Below are positions 54,501-60,834 of a DNA stretch of 64,000 nt, in pieces. The stretch is from Phallusia mammillata (taxonomy: Eukaryota; Chordata; Ascidiacea; Phlebobranchia; Ascidiidae). Made by a program: the position numbers and the translations under genes. The notes beneath the pieces are model-generated. The model was not told the origin of the DNA. It saw only the letters and a program-made list of their open reading frames with translations, and searched no databases. Location: NCBI GenBank assembly GCA_003260075.1, contig QLIY01000459.1, positions 61,002 to 125,001 on the forward strand, written 5' to 3'. Numbering within the stretch: position 1 is the stretch's first letter; every line of letters begins with the position of its first letter.

Positions 54501-57500
54501 TTATTTTGAAGGTGTCAGGTTTGGGTAGTTCCAAAAAAAATGGCTGTTTGCAGTCTACTAAAAACCATTGAAAAATCTATTTGAAGATTCAAAGATTTAT
54601 TTGTATCTGCAAAACTCTGGTTAAGCACAAAAAACACCCCTCTACAGTTTAAACAAACAGCTCTATCACAGTGCACAAATGCCATTTAATGCATCAGCAA
54701 CTACATTTACACACACCTGCAACAAAGCAACACTTTCGATCGAATCGGATTGTGTGCGCGACATCATCGAAAGCACTCTGGCAACTTGGCTCGCGTTCAC
54801 CGTATGGAACTTGTAGACGTGAAGTGTTTTGCGACAAACTTCGACGCTACGTGCAAGAATTTTATATCGTTAATAGATTTTTTTATTGTTTATGGTTAAC
54901 AGAAGTAGTTTATTTCTTTGCTTAGATTTGAGAGGCATATTTGGGTCAGACAGTATGAATACAAAGAATTTCATCTGCATAAGATGCATCTCTGATAAAA
55001 ATCTGTCATCACACCCAACACAATTAAAATATATTTCTTTTCACAATTGGATTTTTGAAACGAAATTCATGTCGTAAGTGTTTATTTATGATAAAACAGC
55101 CAAAAAAATTCTAACGTTTTTCAAGTAAGTCCAGTATGTCACAAGTTGATTGCTAAGTTATACATTCAAAAGAAATCACCAACATTTTTAAGTATGAAGC
55201 ATACTTCAATTTAACAGTCACAATAAGTTAAGAACATCATACATGGATATTTATGTTCATAAGTTTAATAAGTAATGCAAAGGCCCTATAAGACATAAAA
55301 AGCAACATGCTTTATTGTTCAAACATTTTGGCAATTATTACAAAATTCACAAGCTTCGGGCCGTGTGTAGACTTAGTTACCTTGCACATGATGTGTAACC
55401 CACTTCATGTAGGACCTCAGCAAGGGAAACCCCCATGCCGGGCCCTTTCTGGCCCCCATTTGACCCTGACGATAACATGGAACTCATGGATGTGTCACCG
55501 AGCAGTCGTTCCATGTGAAAATCCTCCTGGTCTTTGTAAAGTAGTGGCAACAAAACCACCGAGCAACGATCGAGAGGAAAGTCTGGTAAAAAATATGATC
55601 GTGCCCCCCCCCCAGTATCACTTGTTTTGTGTTTTTTAGGAAAGAAGATCTGTTCAGTTATAATCTATGGCCCCAAAGCCTATTGTTTTTATACTCATTG
55701 TTCAAGTAAATATAATTTAACATCTTGCACCATATTTCGTCTCAAACTGTATTACACTCTGTATAACCATTTAAACATGATAAAATGTGTAATATAAAAC
55801 AGTTTGAATATGAATGTTTTATAGTCTTTTGAAGGTCTCAGGTTTGGTTCCCAAAAAAAGGTTGTTTGTGGGCTACTGAAAACCTTTTAAAGATTTGTTT
55901 GTATCTGCAAACACAGGTTACACACAAAACACTCCTCTACAGTTTAAACAAACAGCTCTATGACAGTACAAATAATGCATCAAGTAACTAAACATTCCCC
56001 CCCCCCGCATATTTGGGTCAGACAGTATGAATACAAAGAATTTCATCTGCATAAAATGCATCTCTGATAAAAATCTGTCATCACACCCAACGCAATTAAA
56101 ATATATTTCTCTTCACAATTGAATTTTTGAAACGAAATTCATGTCATAAGTGTTTATTTATGAAAAAAAAAACCAAAAAGTAAAAACATTTAACGTTTTT
56201 TATGTAAGTCCAGTATGTCCCAAGTTGATTGCTAAGTTATACATTCAAAAGAAAGCACCAACATTTTTAAGCATGGAGCATTCTTCAATTTAACAGTCAC
56301 AATAAGTTAAGAACACCATACATGGATATATATGTTCATAAGTTTAATAAGTAATGCAAAGGCCCTATAAGACATAAAAAGCGACATGCTTTTTTATTCA
56401 AACATTTTGGCAATTATCACAAAATTCACAAGCTTCGGGCCGTGTGTAGACTTAGTTACCTTGCACATGATGTGTAACCCACTTCATGTAGGACCTCAGC
56501 AAGGGAAACCCCCATGCCGGGCCCTTTCTGGCCCCCATTTGACCCTGACGATAACATGGAACTCATGGATGTGTCACCGAGCAGTCGTTCCATGTGAAAA
56601 TCCTCCTGGTCTTTGTAAAGTAGTGGCAACAAAACCACAGAGCAACGATCGAGCGGAAAATCTGGTGAAAAATACGATCGTTTTAAGAGCATTTGCAACA
56701 ACATGAGTTGCTTGAGTGTTAAATGTTGTTCATTTATCTGCTTTAATAATCAGTAACTTTGCCAGCTAATGACATTATTTGCAGTATTAAGTGTAAGTGT
56801 AAATATCATCTGAATAATGGTAAGTTTTAAGAAACCTCATTAATTAACTCGACTAACTTTTGCAAATCTATTGTTTTTAAATTGTTTAATCCGTTTAAAT
56901 TTGAGAAGTCCCCCCCCCCGACAGTATGAATACAAAGAATTTCATCTGCATAAGATGCATCTCTGATTAAAATTTGTCATCACACCCAACACAATAAACA
57001 GCCCTGGTTCAGACGATTAACCAAAATTTTCCTCTCCTTGAAATAAATGAGTAAATGACAAACGTTTTTTATAATTTCAAGAAGTTTTTTGACAATTACA
57101 AGTTTTTAAAACATTTTTTAAACAATTTTTTGACCAACCTTTTCTGAGGCAATTAAAGAAAGCTTGTTTCTGTTCAGCTTCTATTACAGAACTTTCAACA
57201 ATATTTAGCAAAAGCAGATGCAGAACTTCAACTGGAGTGTCCTGTAATCTGGCTTCCTGGAAAACAATAGGAAATTTTTACTTATTCATTGTATTTTAAT
57301 TAGCAGTATCGGTTACTTAAGATAAACTGTGAAATTTAAACACAACATATATATAATGTGTTTTATAACATATTAGAGCTCCCTAAAGTGAGTTTTATAG
57401 TCTTTCTGGGAATCACATGACTTAGGGGGGGTGAGATGCCATGTTTACACATCATTTGTTTTTGATGTTAACGATTTTATTCTATAGGTTGTTTTTTACC

Positions 57501-60500
57501 AAAAAACGTTTTTAATAAAAAAATTTAGAAAGCCATGATCTATGCTATATGTTATCATTCTAATATGCTTCTGGAAATTTGAATTCAAGGTGTAATTTTT
57601 TTCTTACTTCTGATGTTTTTCTGCCGTTGAAATTCTCGATATGATACCGAACCAGTTCTGGTAACTTTGTGTTCACAAAATCAGTAGCTGTAAAATGGAA
57701 AAAATGTTAAATAACAGCGTCTAAAATTACAAACAATGATAGTTGTGGTTTAGCAAAATTCAAGTTTGGTTTTTAATCCAATTCTGACGATCCAAATTTA
57801 AACCAGAAAAATTTACGACACAATTATGCAAGTGAATATGTTTACATTTTTGCAATGCATTTGCCGGGGGTCAGAAGTTTAGTACTATTGTGCTTAAATT
57901 TAGTATTTTAAAGCAACAAGAATGGCATCATGATATCACAAACACATTTGTAACAACATTTTGGAAACTGTTTTTTCTCAGAAAATATTAATTTTCCCTA
58001 AAATTTGAATCTTAAAAATCTATATTGCAGTGCAATAAAATCTCTCTGTTATAAAGACAACATTTGCAAAAAGCTTCGCATTATAAATTATCATAAAGTT
58101 TTGTTCAACTTCTAATCGTCATTATGCAATATTTTGGATAGTTAGGTGAGCGAGCCCCTGTCTGGACTTAACCAATTCTATTTTAACACAAAATTTTGTT
58201 TTAGCACAATTTTTACATGATAAAAAACTAAAAACTTACATTTTAAGTTTAGTCAAAATGACAACTTTAGTAATAGATCAAAACCATCAACAGCCTGGCT
58301 TAAACTGACGATCACTGTTTGCCTTTTTAACTATAATACATTAAAACCAATGGACTATAAAATCCTTGGTTAAACAGAATCAAGTCAGTTTTAAAGGAAG
58401 GAATATATATTTCGCCAAATGTGGCATCATCAGTTCCTTATTCAAATAGATCCATTGGTTTTAATGTGTTAAGTTTAGTAATTCTGTCTTACCTTGCTTT
58501 TGAATAGAAGCAACAGTAGAAAGCTTGAGTGCAAAGGCAACGGAAAGTTCTTGGACTTTTGTAAACTTTAAAATTTTACTGATGTTGGAAATGAGAGAAG
58601 ATGACGGTGATAAAGTCTTCTGATGTGAAAGAGGGTTTTCAACTGCGTTGCAGATCGTTGTGATAAAGCTCGGACACGTGATTAGTGATGAAAACTCTTG
58701 CGAAAGTAATTGTATCTGAAAAAATATATAATTTAATCAAAAAAATAGTTTAGTAAATTTAGTATTTTGGCTGTTTGGTGCTACAAGACAACAGTTTCTG
58801 TTGGCAGCAGTAACAGCATTGCTTAATCCAGCAGCTCTTAACTGGGGCCGCAAGCTGTTTTGAAGGGAAATGCATTTGAAGGCTGACTAGAAACTCCGCT
58901 ATGACAAAGCATCTTTCTTTTGTAATTCACAAAAATGAGTGTGTTGAAAATTTATATTGTTTGTCTGTTTAAAGAGATGACAACACATTTTTATAGATCA
59001 TTGACTTTATTTCATGATTTTATGTTTGTGATTTGGTCATTTACATTTTTTAGTGAGCAAATGGCCACAAGTTATAAGGGTTACTTAAGAGGGCCATGAT
59101 CCAGTCTGCAGAGTATGGCAGCTGCACACGTGATGTTATTTTGAAAAAAAATTTTGGCACGCCGAATTTTCGGCGTTGTACGCAAAAATTTTGCACCAAA
59201 GGCCTAAATTGTCCTGTTTTAAACTCAACCGCTTGCTTTGCGCCTGCTGAAATTGGCCTTGCACACGAATTTACGGGCCGTGCACGTAGGACATATAGGT
59301 CCTGCACGCACAAGATCTCGTCAGGAACTGCCATGTTCTGCAGACTGGGCCATGATCTATGAAATTTCAAGAATACCTAGTTTTAAACTGTGATGGATCG
59401 CATGATTTTTGTTTCACAGTACGCCGGGCCTATTGAAGACAGTATACCAAGCCTGCCCCAGGCTGCAGTGTAAGGTAGCTGCACATGCCCCCCCCCCCCT
59501 GCACGCACGAGATCTCGTCAGGAACTGCCATGTTCTGCAGACTGGGCCATGATCTATCAAATTTTAAGAATACCTAGTTTTAAACAGTGATGGATCGCAG
59601 GATTTTTGTTTCACAGTACGCCGGGCATATTGAAGGCAGTATACCAAGCCTGCCCCAGGCTGCAGTGTAAGGTAGCTGCACATTTGAGGTCTTTTCAAAA
59701 AAATTGCAAAATTTAGCATAAAGTACTGCTTTGTCCACAATATTATTGATCTTCACACAAAACTTAAAGGTTATACACATGTGCTCGCAGGACTTAGTGG
59801 TCCTGAATGCCAGAGATCTGCAGAATGGAGCCTGCCCACATGGCTAGGCCTGGTCTGCACATTTTTAGCTCACCAATTTTTTGGGGTTTGCACAGAGAAA
59901 TTTTGCACCAACGGCATGTAGTTGTCTCGCCTTCACCTATATCACTGTTGCGCCTTTTGCTGCCGTGATAAACCTAAAGTTTAAACTTACAAATATCAGC
60001 TAGTAAATGAGTCTCATTTATTCCACATGATAGCCATAAGGACGCACGTGAGTTCTATTTCGTTATATATCGAGTTGCCTATCCTGAAGTAAAGTATAAC
60101 GCCACTGCATTTAGTATGGTTAGAATTATATTTAGCAAAAGACCGGTTAAGGAATTTAGTAAACACATAGAGACATGAAACGTAAACACAAAATGCACAG
60201 TGGAGTCGTTTTACTCCAAATTTTACACTTCATATATACTGAAAACGAGTGAGCAATATTTGAAAAAAGAGAGAGAACGGCATTTACTCATATGACCATA
60301 TTCTTGTGGCATATTTCAAATGTTCCTTTGACAGATACACCGTGTTATGTCATAAAATGACGTAACAATCACTTTCTTTGCATCTGCTGAAATTAATCAT
60401 GTAGGCAGACCTAAGGGTTGTGCAGACGCCAAGCAGGACATGTTGGTCCTACACCCCCGAGAACCAGGATTGTACTGCCTTATTCTGTACACTAGGGGCA

Positions 60501-60834
60501 GGCTATTTGTGTTCATTAGTCAACAATTTTCTGTCAAATGTGGCAAATAAGTTGTTACTAACCTGATGATAATCTTTGTTATTGGATTTACCATCACCAC
60601 CAAAGTGGATGTAGGAAAACAAACAGCGGAAGAGATGTCGTTCAGCTTCTGTCCCGTTCCTTTCAACCAACTAAAAACAAATACAAGGTTAAAAAAGACA
60701 CATAAACAACAAACACTAATTGTCTAACTTACATTATTAAGCTCAGAAGAGGTCTGCTTGTAATTCTTCTTGGTCAAATTAGCCACCAGGTAGCTTATTT
60801 GAGACAAGGCCAACGAGAGTGAATCAAGATTCAT
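15464..60834 (-). CDS. CNOT1: CCR4-NOT transcription complex subunit 1 (53-exon gene)
   Basis: Scaffold of the CCR4-NOT complex, which shortens mRNA poly(A) tails. I read the exons by similarity to vertebrate CNOT1, with GT/AG borders and matching phases. Exons, 5' to 3': 60733-60834, 60563-60670, 58493-58715, 57608-57687, 57139-57256, 56460-56661, 54717-54846, 54035-54130, 53365-53550, 52749-52876, 51539-51665, 50683-50796, 50147-50260, 48546-48726, 47739-47835, 46374-46578, 45435-45919, 44693-44860, 44178-44333, 43640-43767, 42076-42183, 41593-41668, 41137-41309, 39939-40154, 39577-39723, 38722-38901, 37562-37678, 36624-36812, 35732-35848, 35192-35259, 34132-34315, 33373-33567, 32103-32207, 31387-31539, 31087-31191, 30728-30835, 30165-30233, 29337-29504, 28687-28893, 27690-27859, 26974-27073, 26167-26298, 25554-25652, 24417-24569, 23648-23811, 22611-22728, 21469-21570, 19526-19699, 18637-18786, 17925-18105, 17230-17362, 16286-16420, 15464-15578. 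Total is about 2,550 residues against 2,376 in human; the excess is mostly in the Gly-rich linker. Exons 17 and 23 are damaged by C runs. Confidence 0.96.
15640..16052. mobile_element. TA-flanked MITE, copy 2 (AAGCCGC family)
   Basis: 413 bp, the same ends and interior as the copy at 14414-14813, inserted in the last intron of CNOT1. It is broken internally by a G run (15920-15929), after which 45 bases of the element (from 15728) repeat. Confidence 0.82.
16545..16643 (-). pseudogene. CNOT1: Truncated copy of CNOT1 exon 52
   Basis: 99 bases encoding [15 protein letters not shown] through KFWN, with a good acceptor, cut by a run of 11 G (16534-16544). The complete exon with donor is 16286-16420, and only that copy can splice to the last exon. 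Confidence 0.85.
17632..17841. mobile_element. Decayed hAT-type MITE
   Basis: Ends GTGGTTCTCAACC and GGTTGGGAACCACTG. No intact target duplication. The interior motif AACTTGAGGGGAGGAA recurs at 39230-39245, where a second copy runs to about 39440 (GGTTGGAAACCACT). Confidence 0.6.
18245..18420. promoter_or_regulatory. Cluster of CRE/ATF-type sites in a CNOT1 intron
   Basis: Three perfect TGACGTCA palindromes (18267-18274, 18344-18351, 18413-18420), two TTACGTCA (18245, 18355) and one TTATGTCA (18371) within 176 bases, in the intron between exons 49 and 50. Related motifs are common in the window, so function is uncertain. Confidence 0.35.
19195..19310 (+). repeat. Dispersed repeat with hammerhead-like core, family 2 copy 1
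   Basis: CTGATGA (19229-19235), a foldable GACGACCTGTATAGGAAGTC (19237-19256), then GAAAC (19257-19261). A second copy at 33975-34095 keeps the hairpin but has CTGATAA. Both continue to AGAAGAGCTCTA. In CNOT1 introns. Confidence 0.6.
20259..20774. other. Assembly gap, 516 N
   Basis: Unknown sequence in the CNOT1 intron between exons 48 and 47. No exon is missing, since exons 47 and 48 join in phase. Repeats of the form GACAAATTTTGACC precede the gap. Confidence 0.99.
21925..22104 (+). repeat. tRNA-derived SINE, copy 1
   Basis: The head looks like a tRNA: an A-box-like AGTTGGTAGAGCG (21931-21943) and a T-arm GTGGG-TTCGAAT-CCCAC with B-box GGTTCGAATCC (about 21969-21982). The tail follows (CCTACGCCTTGCCATTTGGTG... 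GGCGTACCATGATCTACCA). It is shared by at least ten other places in the window. Not a functional tRNA, because no acceptor or anticodon arm folds properly. In CNOT1 intron 46. Confidence 0.75.
22423..22603 (+). repeat. tRNA-derived SINE, copy 2 (duplicate of copy 1)
   Basis: Essentially identical to 21925-22104 because the whole block 21617-22104 is repeated at 22115-22603 after a C run. It ends seven bases before the CNOT1 exon 46 donor. Confidence 0.75.
22859..23264. mobile_element. MITE with TAGGGATG ends
   Basis: About 406 bp between TAGGGATGTGCC and GGCCCATCCCTA, with many GAGCA/GCTCG motifs. TGACAAC flanks both sides but is offset by two bases on the right, so the target duplication is imperfect. 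A second, more diverged copy lies at about 50930-51275, partly repeated after the C run at 51343-51353. Confidence 0.65.
25749..25844 (-). pseudogene. CNOT1: Near-complete copy of CNOT1 exon 43
   Basis: 96 of 99 bases of exon 43 with its acceptor. Only the last bases and the donor are lost, at the C run 25737-25748. A few silent differences from 25554-25652. Confidence 0.82.
25945..26010 (-). repeat. tRNA-like SINE head, minus orientation
   Basis: GGTGGGATTCAAACCCACGAC (B-box side) then CTCGCGCTCCACAGGCTCAG (A-box side), reading as a tRNA-like head on the minus strand, in the CNOT1 intron between exons 43 and 42. Confidence 0.6.
26560..26607 (-). pseudogene. CNOT1: Truncated copy of CNOT1 exon 42
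   Basis: 48 bases from the acceptor end of exon 42 ([16 protein letters not shown]), identical in translation, cut by the C run 26549-26559. The adjoining intron is also duplicated, to about 26860. Confidence 0.8.
27895..28330. repeat. SINE copies around a misplaced exon fragment
   Basis: Minus-orientation SINE at 27910-28065 (GGATCAGCCCTGAAGCGTCT ... AAGGCATAGGCTAGA), the exon 43 fragment, an N at 28136, then a second SINE with a minus-strand B-box (GGTGGGATTCGAACCCACG) at about 28288-28306. Confidence 0.65.
28101..28135 (-). pseudogene. CNOT1: Misplaced fragment of CNOT1 exon 43
   Basis: 35 bases identical to the donor end of exon 43 (25554-25588), together with about 35 bases of the adjoining intron (28066-28100), sit inside the intron between exons 39 and 40, more than 2 kb from home. 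The fragment ends at a single ambiguous base (N at 28136) and abuts a SINE fragment. Confidence 0.7.
28448..28468 (-). pseudogene. CNOT1: Fragment of CNOT1 exon 39 next to a sliver of exon 40
   Basis: 21 bases of the donor end of exon 39 (one mismatch), then the C run 28470-28478, then the acceptor end of exon 40 (about 28478-28484). The two exon ends normally lie about 830 bases apart, so the intron between them appears twice in part. Confidence 0.65.
28490..28680 (-). repeat. tRNA-derived SINE, minus orientation
   Basis: Starts GATTGACCAGTATCAGTTAA, contains GGAATCAGCCCTGAAGCGTC, and ends near a degenerate B-box (GATTTGAACCC). Immediately 3' of CNOT1 exon 39 in gene orientation. Confidence 0.6.
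31387..34315 (-). CDS. CNOT1: CNOT1 exons 31-34: CNOT9-binding region
   Basis: Matches the CNOT9 (CAF40)-binding segment of vertebrate CNOT1. Exon 31 is a Pro/Met-rich lead-in ending [18 protein letters not shown]. Exon 32 encodes [13 protein letters not shown] and [17 protein letters not shown], exon 33 [17 protein letters not shown] and exon 34 [16 protein letters not shown]. Exon 32 exists as two full copies (33373-33567 and 32632-32826) with identical translation. Its donor was set at GTGAGG, because exon 33 itself supplies the Val-Arg before Asn-Leu-Thr. Confidence 0.94.
31656..32003. mobile_element. Two adjacent pogo-like MITE remnants
   Basis: Same family as 3810-3994, in CNOT1 intron 33. 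A fuller copy (31656-31850) ends in GGTTTATTG; a shorter one (31914-32003) starts CAGTACACCTTAGTTAATC. Both keep the TCCGGATTA motifs. Confidence 0.6.
32405..32612 (-). repeat. SINE tails with two minus-strand B-boxes
   Basis: Two GGTGGGATTCGAACCCAC motifs (about 32485-32502 and 32591-32608) with the SINE tail (CGGATCACCAAGCATTC-like, AAGGCACAGGC). It ends 24 bases before the duplicated exon 32 copy. Confidence 0.65.
32632..32826 (-). pseudogene. CNOT1: Second full copy of CNOT1 exon 32
   Basis: 195 bases, the same length and borders as 33373-33567. I count about 14 substitutions between the copies (7%), yet the 65-residue translation is identical. The pair lies in direct repeats (32607-33334 and 33348-34160) joined by a C run at 33335-33347. 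A SINE remnant with a B-box precedes this copy. Confidence 0.88.
33307..33333 (-). pseudogene. CNOT1: Fragment of CNOT1 exon 31 (donor end)
   Basis: 27 bases matching the 3' end of exon 31 with its donor, cut by the C run at 33335-33347. The full exon is 34132-34315. Confidence 0.72.
33975..34095 (+). repeat. Dispersed repeat with hammerhead-like core, family 2 copy 2
   Basis: Shares TTTATCGTGCACTGTACTA, TTTACCCTGAT and GTCGAAACGTCGG with 19195-19310. The hairpin reads GGCGACCTGTATAGGACGTC, still self-complementary although the bases differ. Confidence 0.6.
35192..40154 (-). CDS. CNOT1: CNOT1 exons 24-30: CAF1-binding MIF4G region and linker
   Basis: Docking region for the CAF1 deadenylases (CNOT7/8). 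Exon 24 has the conserved [17 protein letters not shown] followed by a Gln-rich stretch. Exon 25 has [16 protein letters not shown] and IAFIFNNLS, exon 26 [19 protein letters not shown], exon 27 [16 protein letters not shown], exon 28 [16 protein letters not shown] and exon 29 [14 protein letters not shown]. All exons join phase 0 to phase 0 up to exon 30, which ends in phase 2. The high identity to vertebrate CNOT1 in this block leaves no doubt about the family. Confidence 0.95.
38945..39115 (+). repeat. SINE tail, plus orientation
   Basis: GTGCTTGCCATATAGTGGTG ... CTTGGTGACCAACTGATTCG ... CTTCAGGGCTGACCC: the shared SINE body without a tRNA head, in the CNOT1 intron upstream of exon 26. Confidence 0.6.
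39225..39440. mobile_element. Decayed hAT-type MITE, second copy
   Basis: Shares AACTTGAGGGGAGGAA and the AACCTGTGAAGTTGATAAAAG block with 17632-17841 and ends GGTTGGAAACCACT. Lies in the CNOT1 intron between exons 25 and 26. Confidence 0.55.
39803..39822 (-). pseudogene. CNOT1: Fragment of CNOT1 exon 25 (acceptor end)
   Basis: Twenty bases identical to the 5' end of exon 25 with its acceptor, beginning directly after the C run at 39793-39802. The intron sequence beyond is also duplicated. Confidence 0.7.
40973..41125 (-). pseudogene. CNOT1: Truncated copy of CNOT1 exon 23
   Basis: About 153 bases matching 41137-41309. It is bounded by C runs on both sides (40963-40972 and 41127-41136). Both copies stop at exactly the same point, right after the codons for FPAH, where the true exon end and donor should be. 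Confidence 0.82.
41137..43767 (-). CDS. CNOT1: CNOT1 exons 20-23: TTP-binding MIF4G-like region
   Basis: Corresponds to the part of vertebrate CNOT1 that binds the CCCH protein tristetraprolin. Landmarks are [31 protein letters not shown] (exon 20), [19 protein letters not shown] (exon 21), [16 protein letters not shown] (exon 22) and [15 protein letters not shown] (exon 23). Exon 20 is present twice (43640-43767 and 42625-42752). Exon 23 runs to FPAH and then into a C run. By comparison with the vertebrate protein about three residues and the splice donor are missing there before exon 24 ([11 protein letters not shown]). Confidence 0.93.
41926..41952 (-). pseudogene. CNOT1: Truncated copy of CNOT1 exon 21 (donor end)
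   Basis: 27 bases encoding the end EEYRFFPQ with its donor, cut by the C run at 41954-41964. The full exon follows at 42076-42183. Confidence 0.75.
42625..42752 (-). pseudogene. CNOT1: Second full copy of CNOT1 exon 20
   Basis: 128 bases, identical in length to 43640-43767 and flanked by the same intron ends. Three differences, all silent (Leu, Val and Gln codons). The two copies belong to two roughly 1-kb direct repeats (42177-43183 and 43195-44180) separated by an 11-base C run at 43184-43194. Including both in the mRNA would break the frame. Confidence 0.88.
44178..45919 (-). CDS. CNOT1: CNOT1 exons 17-19: Gly/Ser/Pro-rich linker, interrupted by a C run
   Basis: Low-complexity linker between the N-terminal HEAT region and the TTP-binding region. 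Exon 17 opens [17 protein letters not shown] and is dominated by Gly, Ser, Pro and Asn. A 77-base C run (45472-45548) lies inside it and reads as poly-Gly on the coding strand. After the run the frame expected from exon 18 is [13 protein letters not shown], but straight translation gives a different frame ending VYWFWVF. The exon as printed is 485 bases (2 modulo 3) where 1 modulo 3 is needed, so the run length cannot be correct. Exons 18 ([14 protein letters not shown]) and 19 ([20 protein letters not shown]) follow in phase. Confidence 0.85.
44962..45310. repeat. SINE pair with best-preserved tRNA head
   Basis: Two copies in opposite orientation meet here: a minus copy (44962-45130, ACTGGGATCAGCTCTGAA... 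ACAAGGCGTAGGC) and a plus copy whose head reads GTGTAGCTCAGTTCGTAAAGCG (about 45153-45174), a good A-box, then GATTCAAATCCC as B-box near 45205. In CNOT1 intron 17. Confidence 0.65.
45472..45548 (+). repeat. 77-base C run inside CNOT1 exon 17
   Basis: Interrupts coding sequence and shifts the frame. The real sequence is presumably a Gly-rich, GC-rich stretch that was not resolved. Confidence 0.85.
46374..60834 (-). CDS. CNOT1: CNOT1 exons 1-16: N-terminal HEAT-repeat region
   Basis: Translation begins [17 protein letters not shown], essentially identical to the vertebrate N-terminus, so the start at 60834 is secure. Exon 1 is exactly 34 codons. Later landmarks in order are [10 protein letters not shown] (exon 3), [16 protein letters not shown] (exon 6), [11 protein letters not shown] (exon 7), ELDHPGF (exon 9), [11 protein letters not shown] (exon 12), [17 protein letters not shown] (exon 13), [16 protein letters not shown] (exon 14) and [11 protein letters not shown] (exon 16). 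In other animals this region forms HEAT repeats that carry the CNOT10-CNOT11 module. Exon 9 uses a weak donor (GTTCTA); the reading continues cleanly into exon 10 (LSWIQHSL), which supports it. Confidence 0.94.
48880..49029 (-). pseudogene. CNOT1: Truncated copy of CNOT1 exon 14
   Basis: 150 of the 181 bases of exon 14, including the acceptor, cut at the C run 48870-48879. The translation over the shared part ([17 protein letters not shown]) is the same as at 48546-48726, despite several silent changes. Confidence 0.82.
50930..51275. mobile_element. Second copy of the TAGGGATG-end MITE
   Basis: Begins near CAGGGATGGGCCGAAACTG and ends GCTCAGCCCAACCCTA. Shares with 22859-23264 the block GAGCATCAAAAGCAGCGATG (one mismatch). 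In CNOT1 intron 11. Confidence 0.6.
52975..53225 (+). repeat. Dispersed repeat with hammerhead-like core, family 1
   Basis: Two copies of CTGATGATGGCATGAGCATT followed by TGCCGAAA (52983-53012 and 53185-53212), in direct repeats separated by the C run at 53017-53026. Reverse-strand copies lie at 498-523 and 10144-10175. Confidence 0.6.
53027..53080 (-). pseudogene. CNOT1: Truncated copy of CNOT1 exon 10
   Basis: The first 54 bases of exon 10 with its splice acceptor; the rest is cut by the C run at 53017-53026. One visible difference from 52749-52876. Confidence 0.8.
55381..55582 (-). pseudogene. CNOT1: Second full copy of CNOT1 exon 6
   Basis: 202 bases, the same length as the exon at 56460-56661, with the same acceptor and donor. 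The three differences I see, all near the 5' end of the exon, are silent. It is followed directly by a C run at 55604-55613. If both copies were spliced in tandem the frame would break (202 is not a multiple of 3). An allelic duplicate is more likely than a real second exon. Confidence 0.85.
59101..59348. mobile_element. MITE with 21-bp inverted ends and perfect 8-bp target duplication
   Basis: Ends CCAGTCTGCAGAGTATGGCAG and its near complement (19 of 21 matching). Flanks GCCATGAT at 59093-59100 and 59349-59356 are identical, giving an 8-bp target duplication of hAT type. It lies in CNOT1 intron 2 (between exons 3 and 2). Part of its right half is repeated after the C run at 59488-59499. Confidence 0.85.
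59395..59480 (+). repeat. SINE-like tail fragment
   Basis: CAGTACGCCGGGCCTATTGAAG, related to the shared SINE tail. Repeated at about 59594-59675 after the C run at 59488. Confidence 0.45.
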
